From positions 744,001 through 808,000 of the forward strand of contig NZ_CP090977.1 of NCBI RefSeq assembly GCF_021513255.1: 64,000 nucleotides of DNA, read 5' to 3'. This stretch comes from Planococcus sp. 107-1 (GTDB lineage Bacteria; Bacillota; Bacilli; Bacillales_A; Planococcaceae). Below the pieces are notes generated by a model. It did not search any database and was not told where the DNA came from. It worked only from the letters and a program-made list of their open reading frames with translations. A program made the translations under genes and the position numbers. Below are positions 35,228 through 45,181 of the stretch, in pieces. How positions within the stretch are numbered: the first letter of the stretch is position 1; every line of letters starts with the position of its first letter.

Positions 35228-35394
35228 GTGTGAATTCCTAGAATGGTAAATTATTATTATTTAATTATCAAAAAAATGATATAATTGATTTGTTGAAAAT
35301 TAAATCAAATTAATGCATGAAAGGAAAGGAGGCATGGAAATAAGAAAGGACGGATATGTCATGGAAAAGAATACAAACTTTTGGAGGGCATTAT

Positions 35395-35613
35395 ATGGCT
35401 GTTTATCGAACAAAGTCAAAAGATCCAAACGAAAAACCGTTCATTGCATCCTACCCATTATTCTTGTTTTTCTTTCTCATCGGGCTCATATCCACCGTAA
35501 CTACAATCTTTATCAGCCGAGATATTAAAATTCCAGTGCCGACTATTATAGCTGTTTACACGGCAACAATCGTAATTTTGTTTTTAATCAATAGAAGCCA
35601 AAAGAGAAAATGA
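35395..35613 (+). CDS. Small two-pass membrane protein
   Basis: 72 residues: polar MAVYRTKSKDPNEKPFIASY, then two hydrophobic helices (PLFLFFFLIGLISTVTTIFI and VPTIIAVYTATIVILFLI), then NRSQKRK. ATG at 35395 has TTGGAGGG 6-7 nt upstream, so it is preferred over the longer open frame at 35356. Family not recognised. It stands alone between the stress protein gene and gdhA. Confidence 0.65.
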   Translation: MAVYRTKSKDPNEKPFIASYPLFLFFFLIGLISTVTTIFISRDIKIPVPTIIAVYTATIVILFLINRSQKRK

Positions 35614-35808
35614 TGCATAGAGAATGAATGAGTATATCGATCGGAAAAATTAGTATGAGCTGCTGGAGAATAGCGAAAGAGGCTGTTTTCTGCAGCTTTT
35701 ATCGTTTTTTTATTCGGAATTTGATTTGCTTCCTCTTCTGGCAATTTGTATAATGGGATTTAATATTGTTTTTTCCGAATAATTACTCATGTCTGTCAGA
35801 TCAATTAG

Positions 35809-37215
<1,407 letters not shown>

Positions 37216-37238
37216 TTTAAACTTCATATTGCTGGAAA

Positions 37239-37279
37239 CAAAAAACGCTTAGACAGTTTTCTGTCTAGGCGTTTTTTTT
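37239..37279 (+). terminator. Terminator of gdhA
   Basis: Stem AAAACGCTTAGACAG / CTGTCTAGGCGTTTT (one G-U pair) followed by a run of T. Confidence 0.87.
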
Positions 37280-37532
37280 ATTGCAAATTTTGTCTTCACT
37301 TCTCCAATTGTTTTGTCTTCGATAATACCCATTTTTTAAGAAAGTTTGTAAAAAAGCGGAATTCATATATTTTTAGTATAAAACATTCTAAATATCAAGA
37401 AAATTTAACTCAATTTTAACCTTAGCACTATATTGTAACCTCTATGACTCAGAAAATAAGGTTTAAATAGTCATATAGTATTAGTTGTCAAAAATAAACA
37501 AGTTTTTTATTACTTTTAGGCAGGGTGATGGA
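37280..37532. other. AT-rich leader region before the GH16/GT2 pair
   Basis: Together with the gdhA terminator this leaves about 320 bases without a gene. It is markedly AT-rich and presumably holds the promoter of the glycan module, but I cannot assign one pair of -35/-10 boxes with confidence. No hairpin or riboswitch recognised. Confidence 0.5.
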
Positions 37533-38339
37533 ATGAACGTTTTGAGCGGCACAATTTGTGCATCAATGGCGCTATTTTGTTTAGCAGGAGGAGGAACTTA
37601 TATGGATTATTTGCCGCCGCCATCATCAGAATCTCCATTAGTGAATAACGAGGGTGTGTTGGAAGATCACAATACTATGCCTTGGAAAATCGTTTGGAAC
37701 GAAGAGTTTGATCAGGCACCGCTCGATCCAGCTCGTTGGAATGTGTTGGACGATCCTTATGGATACGGAAACAGAAGCCAGCATTACAAGCCCGAAAATG
37801 TAGAGGTGAGTGAGGGCAATTTGAAAATCCATACTAAAAAGGAGATGTCTCAAGGATTTCCATATACGTCAGGAGCGGTCACCACAAAAGGAAAAGTCGT
37901 ATTCAAATACGGGAAACTCGAGGTGAGAGCGAAATTTCCGGCGGGGACGGGATTGTTGCCTGCCATATGGCTTTGGAACAACGCAGGAAAAGCATTTCCG
38001 GAAATCGATATCGTAGAAATACTTGGCCAACAGCCAGGACAAGTTTGGAGCACGATCCATTATGAAGTGAACCGGATATACGGAAAGGATTATAACCTTT
38101 CGGATTTGCCGAATTTGACGACAGATTATCATACGTTCGGCATTGAATGGTATCCCGAAAAGATTACATTTTTCGTTGATGGGACGCCTATGTATACAAG
38201 CACGACTTTTGTGCCTGATGAAGAAATGTACTTATTCATCAACACAGGGGTGGGTGGCGATTGGGTCGGAGAACCGGATGGAACTACACAATTTCCAACA
38301 CAGCTGCTTGTCGACTGGATTCGTTACTATCAAAAATAA
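37533..38339 (+). CDS. Glycoside hydrolase family 16 (beta-glucanase)
   Basis: 268 residues. N-terminal hydrophobic segment (LSGTICASMALFCLAGGGTYM) consistent with export, then a jelly-roll GH16 domain: WKIVWNEEFDQAPLDPARWNV, YTSGAVTTKGKVVFKYGKLEVRAKFPAGTGLLPAIWLW, the catalytic ExDxxE in EIDIVE (E157, D159, E162), WSTIHYE and YHTFGIEWYPEKITFFVDG. The ExDxxE spacing is the laminarinase type rather than the ExDxE of lichenases. It hydrolyses beta-1,3 or mixed beta-glucans outside the cell. ATG at 37533 follows AGGGTGAT; a TTG at 37485 would add a basic n-region. Directly upstream of a processive glycosyltransferase, so it may trim or release that polymer. Confidence 0.87.
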   Translation: MNVLSGTICASMALFCLAGGGTYMDYLPPPSSESPLVNNEGVLEDHNTMPWKIVWNEEFDQAPLDPARWNVLDDPYGYGNRSQHYKPENVEVSEGNLKIHTKKEMSQGFPYTSGAVTTKGKVVFKYGKLEVRAKFPAGTGLLPAIWLWNNAGKAFPEIDIVEILGQQPGQVWSTIHYEVNRIYGKDYNLSDLPNLTTDYHTFGIEWYPEKITFFVDGTPMYTSTTFVPDEEMYLFINTGVGGDWVGEPDGTTQFPTQLLVDWIRYYQK

Positions 38340-38363
38340 AAATAGAATTAAGGGGATGGAATT

Positions 38364-39938
38364 ATGAGTGTGTTTTTGATTATTTGTTTAGTACCATGGG
38401 CCGTATTCTTCACGATTCAATTATTGTATTTGGTGTTAGCGTTGAAAATGACGAAAAAAGATACGACTATCAGGAAAGATTTAGAGGAGTCGAAAATGTC
38501 GATTCTTGTTCCCGCATATAACGAAGCAAAAGTTTTAGCAAGTTGTTTTACCGGATTTCAAAATTTGGATTATAAAAATTTTGAATTGATTTTAATTAAT
38601 GACGGATCAGATGATGAAACAATGAAATTATTGGTGGATTTGCTGGATTTGAAGGAAGAAGTGCTCCAGGCAAAAGATAAATTGGCTTATAATCCAGTCA
38701 TCCGTACCTTTGTTTCTGCCGCTTACCCCCATGTGAAAGTGCTTGATAAGGTGAATGGAGGAAAAGCTGATGCCTTGAATGCAGGAGCAGACTACGCTTC
38801 TGGCGATATCATCATTACTTTGGATGCGGACAGTATTCTACAGAAAAATGCCTTGACCCATATAAATGAAGCGCTGCAAGACCCGAATGTAATCGCTGGG
38901 GGCGGCATGGTGCATGTCGGGCAAATGTATAAGAAATCGAAGCCGTCTTTTAAAGGGAACGGACTGACTCGCTATCAATTGTCTGATTATATGCTGTCGT
39001 TTTACGTTAAGCGATTTGTGCAATCGAAATTCGGAGTTGTTTCTGTCGTATCCGGAGCTTTTGGTGCATTTAAGGCTTATGCTTTATATGAAGCGGGAGG
39101 ATATAAAAAGACAATTGGAGAAGACATGGAAATTACGCTCAGAATGCAGCAATTAATCAAAAACACCTATACAAAAGGCAAGCTGGTTTTTGTGCCGAAA
39201 GCCGAGTGCTATACAGAAGTGCCAGGCGACTTTAAAAGTTTATCAAAACAGAGAGTTAGGTGGCAGAAAGGATTTATCGATGCTTTGAAGATATATCATA
39301 AGGGTAAAGTGGAAAAGCTCGGTTTTAAACTTGTCTTTTTCATCTTTATCGATTCATTGCTGCCTGGAGTGGCAGGCATTTTTACCACGGCATTTCTTGC
39401 CTACGGTTTCATAACAGCAACAGTGTCGGATTTGACGCTGTTGTTATTGGCCATGACCGCAGTGCTTCAAATTACGCAGCGCGTCGGATCATATGTGGTT
39501 TCAAACAGATACGGACATGCCTATCCAAAATTGGATTACCTCAAAATCACTTTATTTTCCGCTATGGAATTGGTTAGTTACCGTCTTTTAGATGCTTATT
39601 ATTTCTTATATGGTTCCATCGCATACGCACTTGAACGGGAACATACGTGGAACAAGCTGGAGCGGACAGGAATCGTTTCCATCTATCCAACTGAACCTAC
39701 TATCTCTACGCCGCTTCCGCTAGTTGGGGCTTTGCCGATTAAAGAAGTGGCGATGGAAATAGCGGCCGCTATTACTCCGACGCCTGATTTCCAAGAAGAG
39801 CCAGAAACGGTGCCAGAGTTGCTTCAAGAACTTGTCGCGAAAACTGTGCTAGATCCAATCGAAGATTTAGTGGCAGAGGTAAGCCAAGAAAGTTTCCGTG
39901 CGGCCCAAGGAGAAGAACATCGTATGAATTTGCACTAA
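38364..39938 (+). CDS. Processive family 2 glycosyltransferase (cellulose/glucan synthase-like)
   Basis: 524 residues. One N-terminal membrane helix (VFLIICLVPWAVFFTIQLLYLV), then the GT-A core: SILVPAYNEAKVL, LINDGSDDET, KVNGGKADALNAGADYASGDIIITLDADS (D154-x-D156), TIGEDMEITLRMQ and the processive QRVRW at 296-300. Several C-terminal helices (LVFFIFIDSLLPGVAGIFTTAFLAYG and others) would form the export channel. An unusual acidic/proline-rich tail of about 85 residues ends the protein. It should polymerise a beta-linked glycan from UDP-sugars. The GH16 gene 24 nt upstream makes a beta-glucan product plausible (inference); poly-N-acetylglucosamine or hyaluronan-like products are alternatives. 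Confidence 0.86.
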   Translation: MSVFLIICLVPWAVFFTIQLLYLVLALKMTKKDTTIRKDLEESKMSILVPAYNEAKVLASCFTGFQNLDYKNFELILINDGSDDETMKLLVDLLDLKEEVLQAKDKLAYNPVIRTFVSAAYPHVKVLDKVNGGKADALNAGADYASGDIIITLDADSILQKNALTHINEALQDPNVIAGGGMVHVGQMYKKSKPSFKGNGLTRYQLSDYMLSFYVKRFVQSKFGVVSVVSGAFGAFKAYALYEAGGYKKTIGEDMEITLRMQQLIKNTYTKGKLVFVPKAECYTEVPGDFKSLSKQRVRWQKGFIDALKIYHKGKVEKLGFKLVFFIFIDSLLPGVAGIFTTAFLAYGFITATVSDLTLLLLAMTAVLQITQRVGSYVVSNRYGHAYPKLDYLKITLFSAMELVSYRLLDAYYFLYGSIAYALEREHTWNKLERTGIVSIYPTEPTISTPLPLVGALPIKEVAMEIAAAITPTPDFQEEPETVPELLQELVAKTVLDPIEDLVAEVSQESFRAAQGEEHRMNLH

Positions 39939-39985
39939 AATATCTGAAATTTCAGTTATATTATATTCTTTTCTTCTATTCAATA

Positions 39986-40022
39986 TAAAAACTCCCGGAC
40001 TTTTAAAGTCCGGGAGTTTTTC
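39986..40022. terminator. Bidirectional terminator
   Basis: Stem AAAACTCCCGGACT / AGTCCGGGAGTTTT between the converging glycosyltransferase and DUF2798 genes. Confidence 0.87.
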
Positions 40023-40529
40023 TTATCCTGCAATTGAAGCGAGCGCTTTTTTATCTTGTGCGTCATGCATTTTCACCATTACGAAACGGGCAATCGGCTG
40101 AATGACTAAGCTTTCAGCAGCAAGGACAATCAGAAAATTGCGTGGCCAATACTGAAGCCAGTTGTGGAAGATTTCAGCATGGAATCCGTTTCCGACAAGA
40201 TCGCCAATGAACGTCATAGCTGCCGACATCCCAAGGACTGTAAAAAGGATGCGGAAAAGAATTTTTGAATTGAAGCTATCAGTGGGCTTAGTGAATTTAG
40301 CTGTCAACGCTTCAGCAAGGCGTCCAAAAATAGCAGGTTCGATAATCATTACGATGATCCACATGATGGGCACCATTTTTAAAATTGAAAAGGCGATATC
40401 TCCATTGAAAGTTCCGGCAAAATAGATCGTGCTAAATGAGGTCATGAACAACACCGTCATCGTGGAAATCAAGGTACCGTATAGTAAGCCTTCTTTCGGA
40501 TTTCTTGGCAGTCTTTTTTCTTGTTGCAT
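40023..40529 (-). CDS. DUF2798 domain-containing membrane protein
   Basis: 168 residues with four membrane helices arranged as two DUF2798 repeats (LLYGTLISTMTVLFMTSFSTIYFAG, IMWIIVMIIEPAIFGRLAEAL, ILFRILFTVLGMSAAMTFIGDL, WLQYWPRNFLIVLAAESLVIQPIARFVM). Function unknown. AAGGAAG precedes the ATG. Monocistronic. Confidence 0.82.
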   Translation of the reverse strand: MQQEKRLPRNPKEGLLYGTLISTMTVLFMTSFSTIYFAGTFNGDIAFSILKMVPIMWIIVMIIEPAIFGRLAEALTAKFTKPTDSFNSKILFRILFTVLGMSAAMTFIGDLVGNGFHAEIFHNWLQYWPRNFLIVLAAESLVIQPIARFVMVKMHDAQDKKALASIAG

Positions 40530-40914
40530 GTTTTACTTCCTTTCAAAACTCAATTTTGACTGCATATACCAGTAAGTCTTATCTAAATGAAGCATTCATT
40601 TCGGCAATGAAAAAAGTTCGAAGTGCATCAAAGATAAAAATGAATTGGATGGAAAGGGAAATATTGCTTCTTTTCATCCGCTATTTTCATCATTGTCAAC
40701 ATACACTTTTGTGAACCTGGCAATCAGGAGCACACTCAATTTAAAGACGTTAATTGGTTCAGTCTGTTTACTACGATACCAATATGGCTAGTTTTGAGGT
40801 AAGTGTCCATTTTGTGTCTTTTTAAGTTCCTGAAGAAAAATGAAGAGATTGCTGAAACTGTTCCTGTAATTCATGTATAGTTAATTAGATAATTTAGTGA
40901 GAGGTGTTTTATAC
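40530..40914. other. Intergenic region between the DUF2798 and Bcr/CflA genes
   Basis: About 385 bases, no supportable ORF. TCAAAA-N5-TTTTGA (40545-40561) sits just upstream of the DUF2798 start and could be a small operator. A weak promoter for the exporter may lie near 40860-40890. Nothing else recognised. Confidence 0.5.
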
Positions 40915-42114
40915 ATGCTGCATAATCCAAAAGGAAGAAAAAGATTGGGGCTCGCTTTGCTTCTCAGCATGCTCGGGGTATTGGCTCCATTGAATATTGA
41001 TATGTATTTGCCTGGTTTTCCTTTAATCGCACAAGATTTGGACGCTCATATATCATTAGTCCAGCTTAGTTTGACTGCTTGTTTGATTGGACTGGCGGCG
41101 GGGCAGATTGTGGTCGGGCCTTTGAGTGACGCCCACGGCAGAAGGAAACCGTTGATCATTTCGGTCATTCTCTTTGCGTTGTCATCGCTTCTCTGTGCTG
41201 TAGCCCCGACGATTGAGTTATTGATTGCCGCTCGTTTTCTGCAAGGTTTTACAGCTGCAGGAGGAGTGGTCTTATCAAGAGCTGTAGTCAGTGACGTTTT
41301 TACGGGAAGGGAAATGACGAAGTTCTTCGCTTTACTGATGGTCATCAACGCCGTTGCACCTATGGTGGCACCGATTGCTGGGGGCGGCATTCTTGCATTG
41401 CCCTTCGGAGGCTGGGAAAGCATTTTCTACTTTTTAAGTTTGCTTGGATTGATCATGGTTGTGATTGTCATGGTGCGGCTGCCCGAAACCTTGCCGCCTG
41501 AGAAGAGGATGCCAAGTTCGATTGGAACTTCCATTCGGACAATGGGGAGCTTGTTCAAGGCGCGTCCTTTTATCGGCTATGCGCTTGTCGTCGGCCTGAT
41601 TCATGGAGGAAGTTTTGCTTATGTGGCAGGGACGCCTTTTGTTTATCAGGAAATATACGGCGTTTCACCGCAAGTGTTCAGCGTGCTCTTCGGCATCAAT
41701 GGAATTGCGATGATTCTAGGCAGCACCATCATCGGGAAGTTTGGCGGAATCGTCTCTGAACACCGCTTGCTGCAAGGTGCAGCATGGGTCGCTGCTGCTG
41801 CGACATTGGTATTATTCATTATGACGATTATCGAAGGTCCGCTCGCAGCACTTGTCATTTCAATTTTCATCTATATGATTGCAGTCGGTATGACGTTCAC
41901 GAGTTCGTTTACACTCGCCATGCGAGACCAAGGCCACCGGGCAGGGAGTGCCAGTGCCGTTGTCGGCATGCTGCCGCTCGTTATCGGTTCGATTGTGTCA
42001 CCGCTAGTCGGCATTAACGAATTATCGGCAGTTCCGATGGGGGCGATTCTATTTGGATCATCTGTTCTTGGATTGCTTGCATTTGCCACTTTGACTGGAA
42101 AGGCTAAAGGGTAG
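40915..42114 (+). CDS. Bcr/CflA family multidrug efflux MFS transporter
   Basis: 399 residues, 12 membrane helices. Family landmarks: LLSMLGVLAPLNIDMYLPGFPLIAQDL, GQIVVGPLSDAHGRRKPLIISV (motif A), ARFLQGFTAAGGVVLSRAVVSDVF and INAVAPMVAPIAGG (motif C-like). It exports drugs such as bicyclomycin or chloramphenicol-type compounds by proton antiport; the true substrate is unknown. ATG at 40915 is 8 nt after AGAGGTG. Confidence 0.88.
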   Translation: MLHNPKGRKRLGLALLLSMLGVLAPLNIDMYLPGFPLIAQDLDAHISLVQLSLTACLIGLAAGQIVVGPLSDAHGRRKPLIISVILFALSSLLCAVAPTIELLIAARFLQGFTAAGGVVLSRAVVSDVFTGREMTKFFALLMVINAVAPMVAPIAGGGILALPFGGWESIFYFLSLLGLIMVVIVMVRLPETLPPEKRMPSSIGTSIRTMGSLFKARPFIGYALVVGLIHGGSFAYVAGTPFVYQEIYGVSPQVFSVLFGINGIAMILGSTIIGKFGGIVSEHRLLQGAAWVAAAATLVLFIMTIIEGPLAALVISIFIYMIAVGMTFTSSFTLAMRDQGHRAGSASAVVGMLPLVIGSIVSPLVGINELSAVPMGAILFGSSVLGLLAFATLTGKAKG

Positions 42115-42116
42115 TG

Positions 42117-42144
42117 GAGCCGCATTTATTGCGGTTCTTTTTTA
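42117..42144 (+). terminator. Terminator of the Bcr/CflA gene
   Basis: Stem AGCCGC / GCGGTT with an ATTTATT loop, followed by CTTTTTT. Confidence 0.7.
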
Positions 42145-42209
42145 TGGTTTATTTCTTTGGCGTGCTCGATTAAAGTAAGAGAAAGAAGTATTTACAGAGG
42201 ATGAGAATT

Positions 42210-43163
42210 GTGAAGTTTTTTGCAGACCATGATGAACAAATACAGATTTTGCGCGAACGGGGATTGATCGTAAAAGATGTGGTTCAGGCGAAACGGATTT
42301 TGTCCCGTGAGAATTATTACGCTTTGATCGACGGCTATAAAGAACCGTTCATGGAACACGATGAGCGTTTAAATCCGTATGGCCAGGAGCGTTACCGGAA
42401 AGGAACGGAGTTCGGCCATATTTATGCACTCTACCGTTTCGACCGGGAATTGCGCATCTTGCTGCTGAACGAACTCCTGAAATTTGAAAAGAATATGAAA
42501 TCAAAGATCGCTTATCGTTTCTCTGAGAAATTCCAGGGCAAGGATAGCTTTTTAGAGCCTGAAAATTATAGCGAAAACAGGGAGCATCACCACGAACGCG
42601 ACCGCATCATTTCGACGCTCGCTAACTTGATCAAAAGCCATAAAAAGCGCGACCGCGTGAGGTATCCCGCTATCCGTGATTTTTTCGACAAGCATCGCAA
42701 TGTGCCGCTTTGGGTGCTCGTCAATTTTTTATCGCTCGGACAGATCATTAACTTTTATCAAGTGATTGATGAGGAACTGCGGGAAAGGATTGCCCAGAAC
42801 TTTGCAGAAGAATTCAGTGAAGAATACACAAACTTGCAGCTGAGCGCCCACGAGCTTGATGCCATCTTAGAAGTGGCATTTCCTTACCGCAATAAATCTG
42901 CGCATGAAGAAGTGATTTACCGTTTTCGGCTGCCGCATCCAGTTGACCTTAAGGAATTGGAAATCCGTCTGCAAAACGAAGCCGGCAGTTTAAGCCAAGG
43001 CACTGTGTACTCAGTTGCCGCTTTACTAAAGCTTGTGCTGGCAAAGGAAGAGTACGACGTTTTTTCCGCTGAATTGGCTCGATTAATAGATGAATTGAAA
43101 GAAAATGTCCAAAGCCGGGCTTTCGGCATCATTATGAAAGACGCAGGGTTTTATTCACTTTAA
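42210..43163 (+). CDS. Abi family protein (Abi-2, AbiD/AbiF-like) with HEPN motif
   Basis: 317 residues from the GTG at 42210, 9 nt after AGAGG; an ATG at 42201 touches the AGAGG. The Abi_2 pattern is visible: DEQIQILRERGLIVKD, RILSRENYYALIDGYKEPFM, FGHIYALYRFDRELRILLLNELLKFEKNMKSKIAYRFSEKF, PLWVLVNFLSLGQIINFY, and the HEPN ribonuclease motif RNKSAH (R227-x4-H232). Abi-2 proteins give abortive phage infection; HEPN domains of this kind cleave RNA and are considered relatives of Cas13 HEPN domains. It is followed 20 nt later by a DUF1697 gene, so they probably share a transcript. Confidence 0.86.
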   Translation: MKFFADHDEQIQILRERGLIVKDVVQAKRILSRENYYALIDGYKEPFMEHDERLNPYGQERYRKGTEFGHIYALYRFDRELRILLLNELLKFEKNMKSKIAYRFSEKFQGKDSFLEPENYSENREHHHERDRIISTLANLIKSHKKRDRVRYPAIRDFFDKHRNVPLWVLVNFLSLGQIINFYQVIDEELRERIAQNFAEEFSEEYTNLQLSAHELDAILEVAFPYRNKSAHEEVIYRFRLPHPVDLKELEIRLQNEAGSLSQGTVYSVAALLKLVLAKEEYDVFSAELARLIDELKENVQSRAFGIIMKDAGFYSL

Positions 43164-43183
43164 TGGAATGGGAGAGTGGAGTA

Positions 43184-43732
43184 ATGGGCAATACTTACGT
43201 AGCGCTGCTCAGAGGAATTAATGTTGGCGGCAATAATAAAATCGATATGAAAGCCTTAAAACAAGCATTTGAACAAGCAGGGTTGGAAGCAGTAAAGACT
43301 TATATCAATTCGGGGAATATCCTTTTTAAAAGTGATCATGCATCAAAAAAGGAACTGGGGCCAATCACGGAAAAAGCCATCTATGAGCAATTCGGTTTGA
43401 AGATCAAAGTCCTGATTTATGCGGCAGAAGAATTCATCTCCATCGCCAAAGCACTTCCGGAAAATTGGTTGAATGATAAAGAGATGAAAAGCGATGTCTT
43501 ATTCCTTTGGGAAGAAGTGGATCATGAAAACGTAAGGGAACTGCTTCATCTGAAACCGGAAATTGACCAAGTCATTTATGTCCCCGGCGCTATTCTGTGG
43601 TCGGTTGCGAGAGAAAATGTCACTAAAAGCGGTATGGTGAAAATTGTCGGAACGGATATTTACCGCAAAGTCACCATACGCAATGTCAATACAGTCCGTA
43701 AACTCGTGAGTCTAATAGAGAATTTAACCTAA
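43184..43732 (+). CDS. DUF1697 domain-containing protein
   Basis: 182 residues starting MGNTYVALLRGINVGGNNKIDM, the hallmark opening of DUF1697; TYINSGNILFKSDH and LWSVARENVTKSGMVKIVGTDIYRKVTIRNVNTVRKL complete the family pattern. Cytoplasmic, reaction unknown. ATG at 43184 has TGGAG 4-5 nt upstream. It ends in a strong terminator. Confidence 0.87.
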   Translation: MGNTYVALLRGINVGGNNKIDMKALKQAFEQAGLEAVKTYINSGNILFKSDHASKKELGPITEKAIYEQFGLKIKVLIYAAEEFISIAKALPENWLNDKEMKSDVLFLWEEVDHENVRELLHLKPEIDQVIYVPGAILWSVARENVTKSGMVKIVGTDIYRKVTIRNVNTVRKLVSLIENLT

Positions 43733-43733
43733 T

Positions 43734-43773
43734 AAAAATGGCCATCCTTTCGGTGAAAGGATGGCCATTTTTA
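43734..43773 (+). terminator. Terminator after DUF1697
   Basis: Perfect stem AAAATGGCCATCCTTTC / GAAAGGATGGCCATTTT followed by a T. Confidence 0.87.
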
Positions 43774-43780
43774 TTGTGAA

Positions 43781-43864
43781 GCGTATTTTAAGAATTACTG
43801 GGCGTATTTTAGCATCAATGGGGCGTATTTTTCACTCAACTGGGCGTATTTCACAAAAACTGAA
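43781..43864. repeat. Four tandem copies of a 21-bp repeat
   Basis: GCGTATTT recurs at 43781, 43802, 43823 and 43844, an exact 21-bp period; most copies read GCGTATTTT-N8-CTGG or AATGGG. In one frame it would encode heptapeptides of the form AYFxxNW, but there is no start codon or ribosome-binding site. It lies between two convergent genes, after the DUF1697 terminator. Confidence 0.85.
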
Positions 43865-43907
43865 TAAATCCGGTTAAAATGAACATCGCCAGAAAACCTC
43901 TAGATAA

Positions 43908-44414
43908 TTAGACGTAGCGTTTTAAGTCCTCGTAGATTTGGACGATTTCATCGAATTTCATGCGCACAAGGCCGGATGAGGAAGGGGCGACGTATTCGAT
44001 GATTCCTGGAAGTACCGGCTCTTCCTGCAGGCCCCATGGAATCTGCCGCTTTTTGCTGTATTCCTGGTAGACGCCTTTGCCGACAAAGCAGACAGCGGTC
44101 GGTTTGAATTTCAGGATTTTTTCTTGGAGCGATGCTGCGCCTTCCTTGTATTCAGCTTTCGTTATCTCGGCCGCTTCTTTTGTGGGACGGGCGACAATAT
44201 TCGTTAAGCCGAATCCTAAATCGAGAAGCTTGCTGTTTTCTTCTGGGGCAAACTTCCAAGGGGTTAGGCCAGCTTGATACAAGATCTTCCAAAACCGATT
44301 CGTTGGGTTGGCATAGTGATAACCGGTTTCTGAAGAGCGGATGCTCGGATTAAAGCCGACGAAAAGGATTTTCAAATTTTCTTTTAGGTGATCGGAAATC
44401 GGTTCGAGTTGCAA
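43908..44414 (-). CDS. mug: Mug-type G/U mismatch-specific DNA glycosylase
   Basis: 168 residues. LKILFVGFNPSIRSSETGYHYANPTNRFWKIL carries the GFNPS active-site motif of the Mug/TDG branch of the uracil-DNA glycosylase superfamily (the N acts on the base), and LPGIIEYVAPSSSGLVRMKFDE resembles the minor-groove loop. It removes uracil or thymine opposite guanine, or other deaminated or alkylated bases. AAAGGAGG precedes the ATG. Monocistronic. Confidence 0.88.
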   Translation of the reverse strand: MQLEPISDHLKENLKILFVGFNPSIRSSETGYHYANPTNRFWKILYQAGLTPWKFAPEENSKLLDLGFGLTNIVARPTKEAAEITKAEYKEGAASLQEKILKFKPTAVCFVGKGVYQEYSKKRQIPWGLQEEPVLPGIIEYVAPSSSGLVRMKFDEIVQIYEDLKRYV

Positions 44415-44575
44415 AAACGGATGCCTCCTTTATTGAATAATTCATAGTAATTCACTTTACCGTATTGTAGCATCCTTTCACGTACAGAAAAAACTGTCGG
44501 GTACTGCATGGTTTAATTTGAGGCAGAGCAAGGAATAGGAGAAGCAAGCGAATAATGAAACGAGGAGAGCTTGCA

Positions 44576-45134
44576 ATGATCATTTACACCATCGGGCATT
44601 CCAGCCATTCAAAAGAATTTTTCCATAAAATGCTGAAAGAACAGGAAATCGAATTATTGGCCGATGTCCGGGCATTCCCTGGCAGCAAAAAATGGCCGCA
44701 GTTTTCGAAAGGCGTTTTTCCGGACTGGCTTTCAGCGGAAGGCATCACTTATGAACACTTCGGCAAACTTGGCGGCAGGCGAAGAAAATCGAAAGAAGTG
44801 GACGAGGAAGTGAACGGGCTGGCGCAACCGTTCTTTCCAGAATTATGCGGACTATACTTTGAGTGAAGAATTTCAGCAAGGAATTGAGGAATTGCTGGAA
44901 AAAGCTTCTCAAAAACGCGTGGCCTATTGTTGTTCAGAACGCCACCCATCCCGCTGCCATCGTTTGTTGATCAGCAATTGGCTCGTGGCAAACGGACACG
45001 AAGTCCAGCATATTATTGATGGCAAGGATGAAGCAGTAGAGCTAGTCCTGCATGAAGTAGGGATATGGGGAGCGCAAGCTGAAGTCAAAGAAGACGGCTC
45101 TGTCGTTTATCCGAAAGGAGAGCCGCCTGCATAA
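44576..45134 (+). pseudogene. DUF488 family protein (single-base frameshift)
   Basis: About 185 residues if repaired. MIIYTIGHSSHSKEFF and LLADVRAFPGSKKWPQFSK, then LGGRRR, mark DUF488. An extra G in GGG 44816-44818 ends the frame at 44866; removing it gives NGWRNRSFQNYADYTLSEEF, the usual family sequence, and continues through CCSERHPSRCHRLLISNWL to 45134. Conserved Cys/Arg residues suggest a nucleic-acid- or phosphate-related role, but none is proven. GAGGAG precedes the ATG at 44576. Confidence 0.82.
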
Positions 45135-45172
45135 AAAAGGCAAACCTCTCAAAGAAGGAGGTTTGCCTTTTT
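45133..45172. terminator. Bidirectional terminator
   Basis: Stem AAAGGCAAACCTC / GAGGTTTGCCTTT with A- and T-runs, between the converging DUF488 and SDR genes. Confidence 0.87.
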
Positions 45173-45181
45173 CGCCATTTC

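Noticed and set aside
43781..43864. CRISPR-like appearance of the regular repeat
   Set aside because: Units are directly adjacent with a 21-bp period and no spacers, and no cas genes are in the window.
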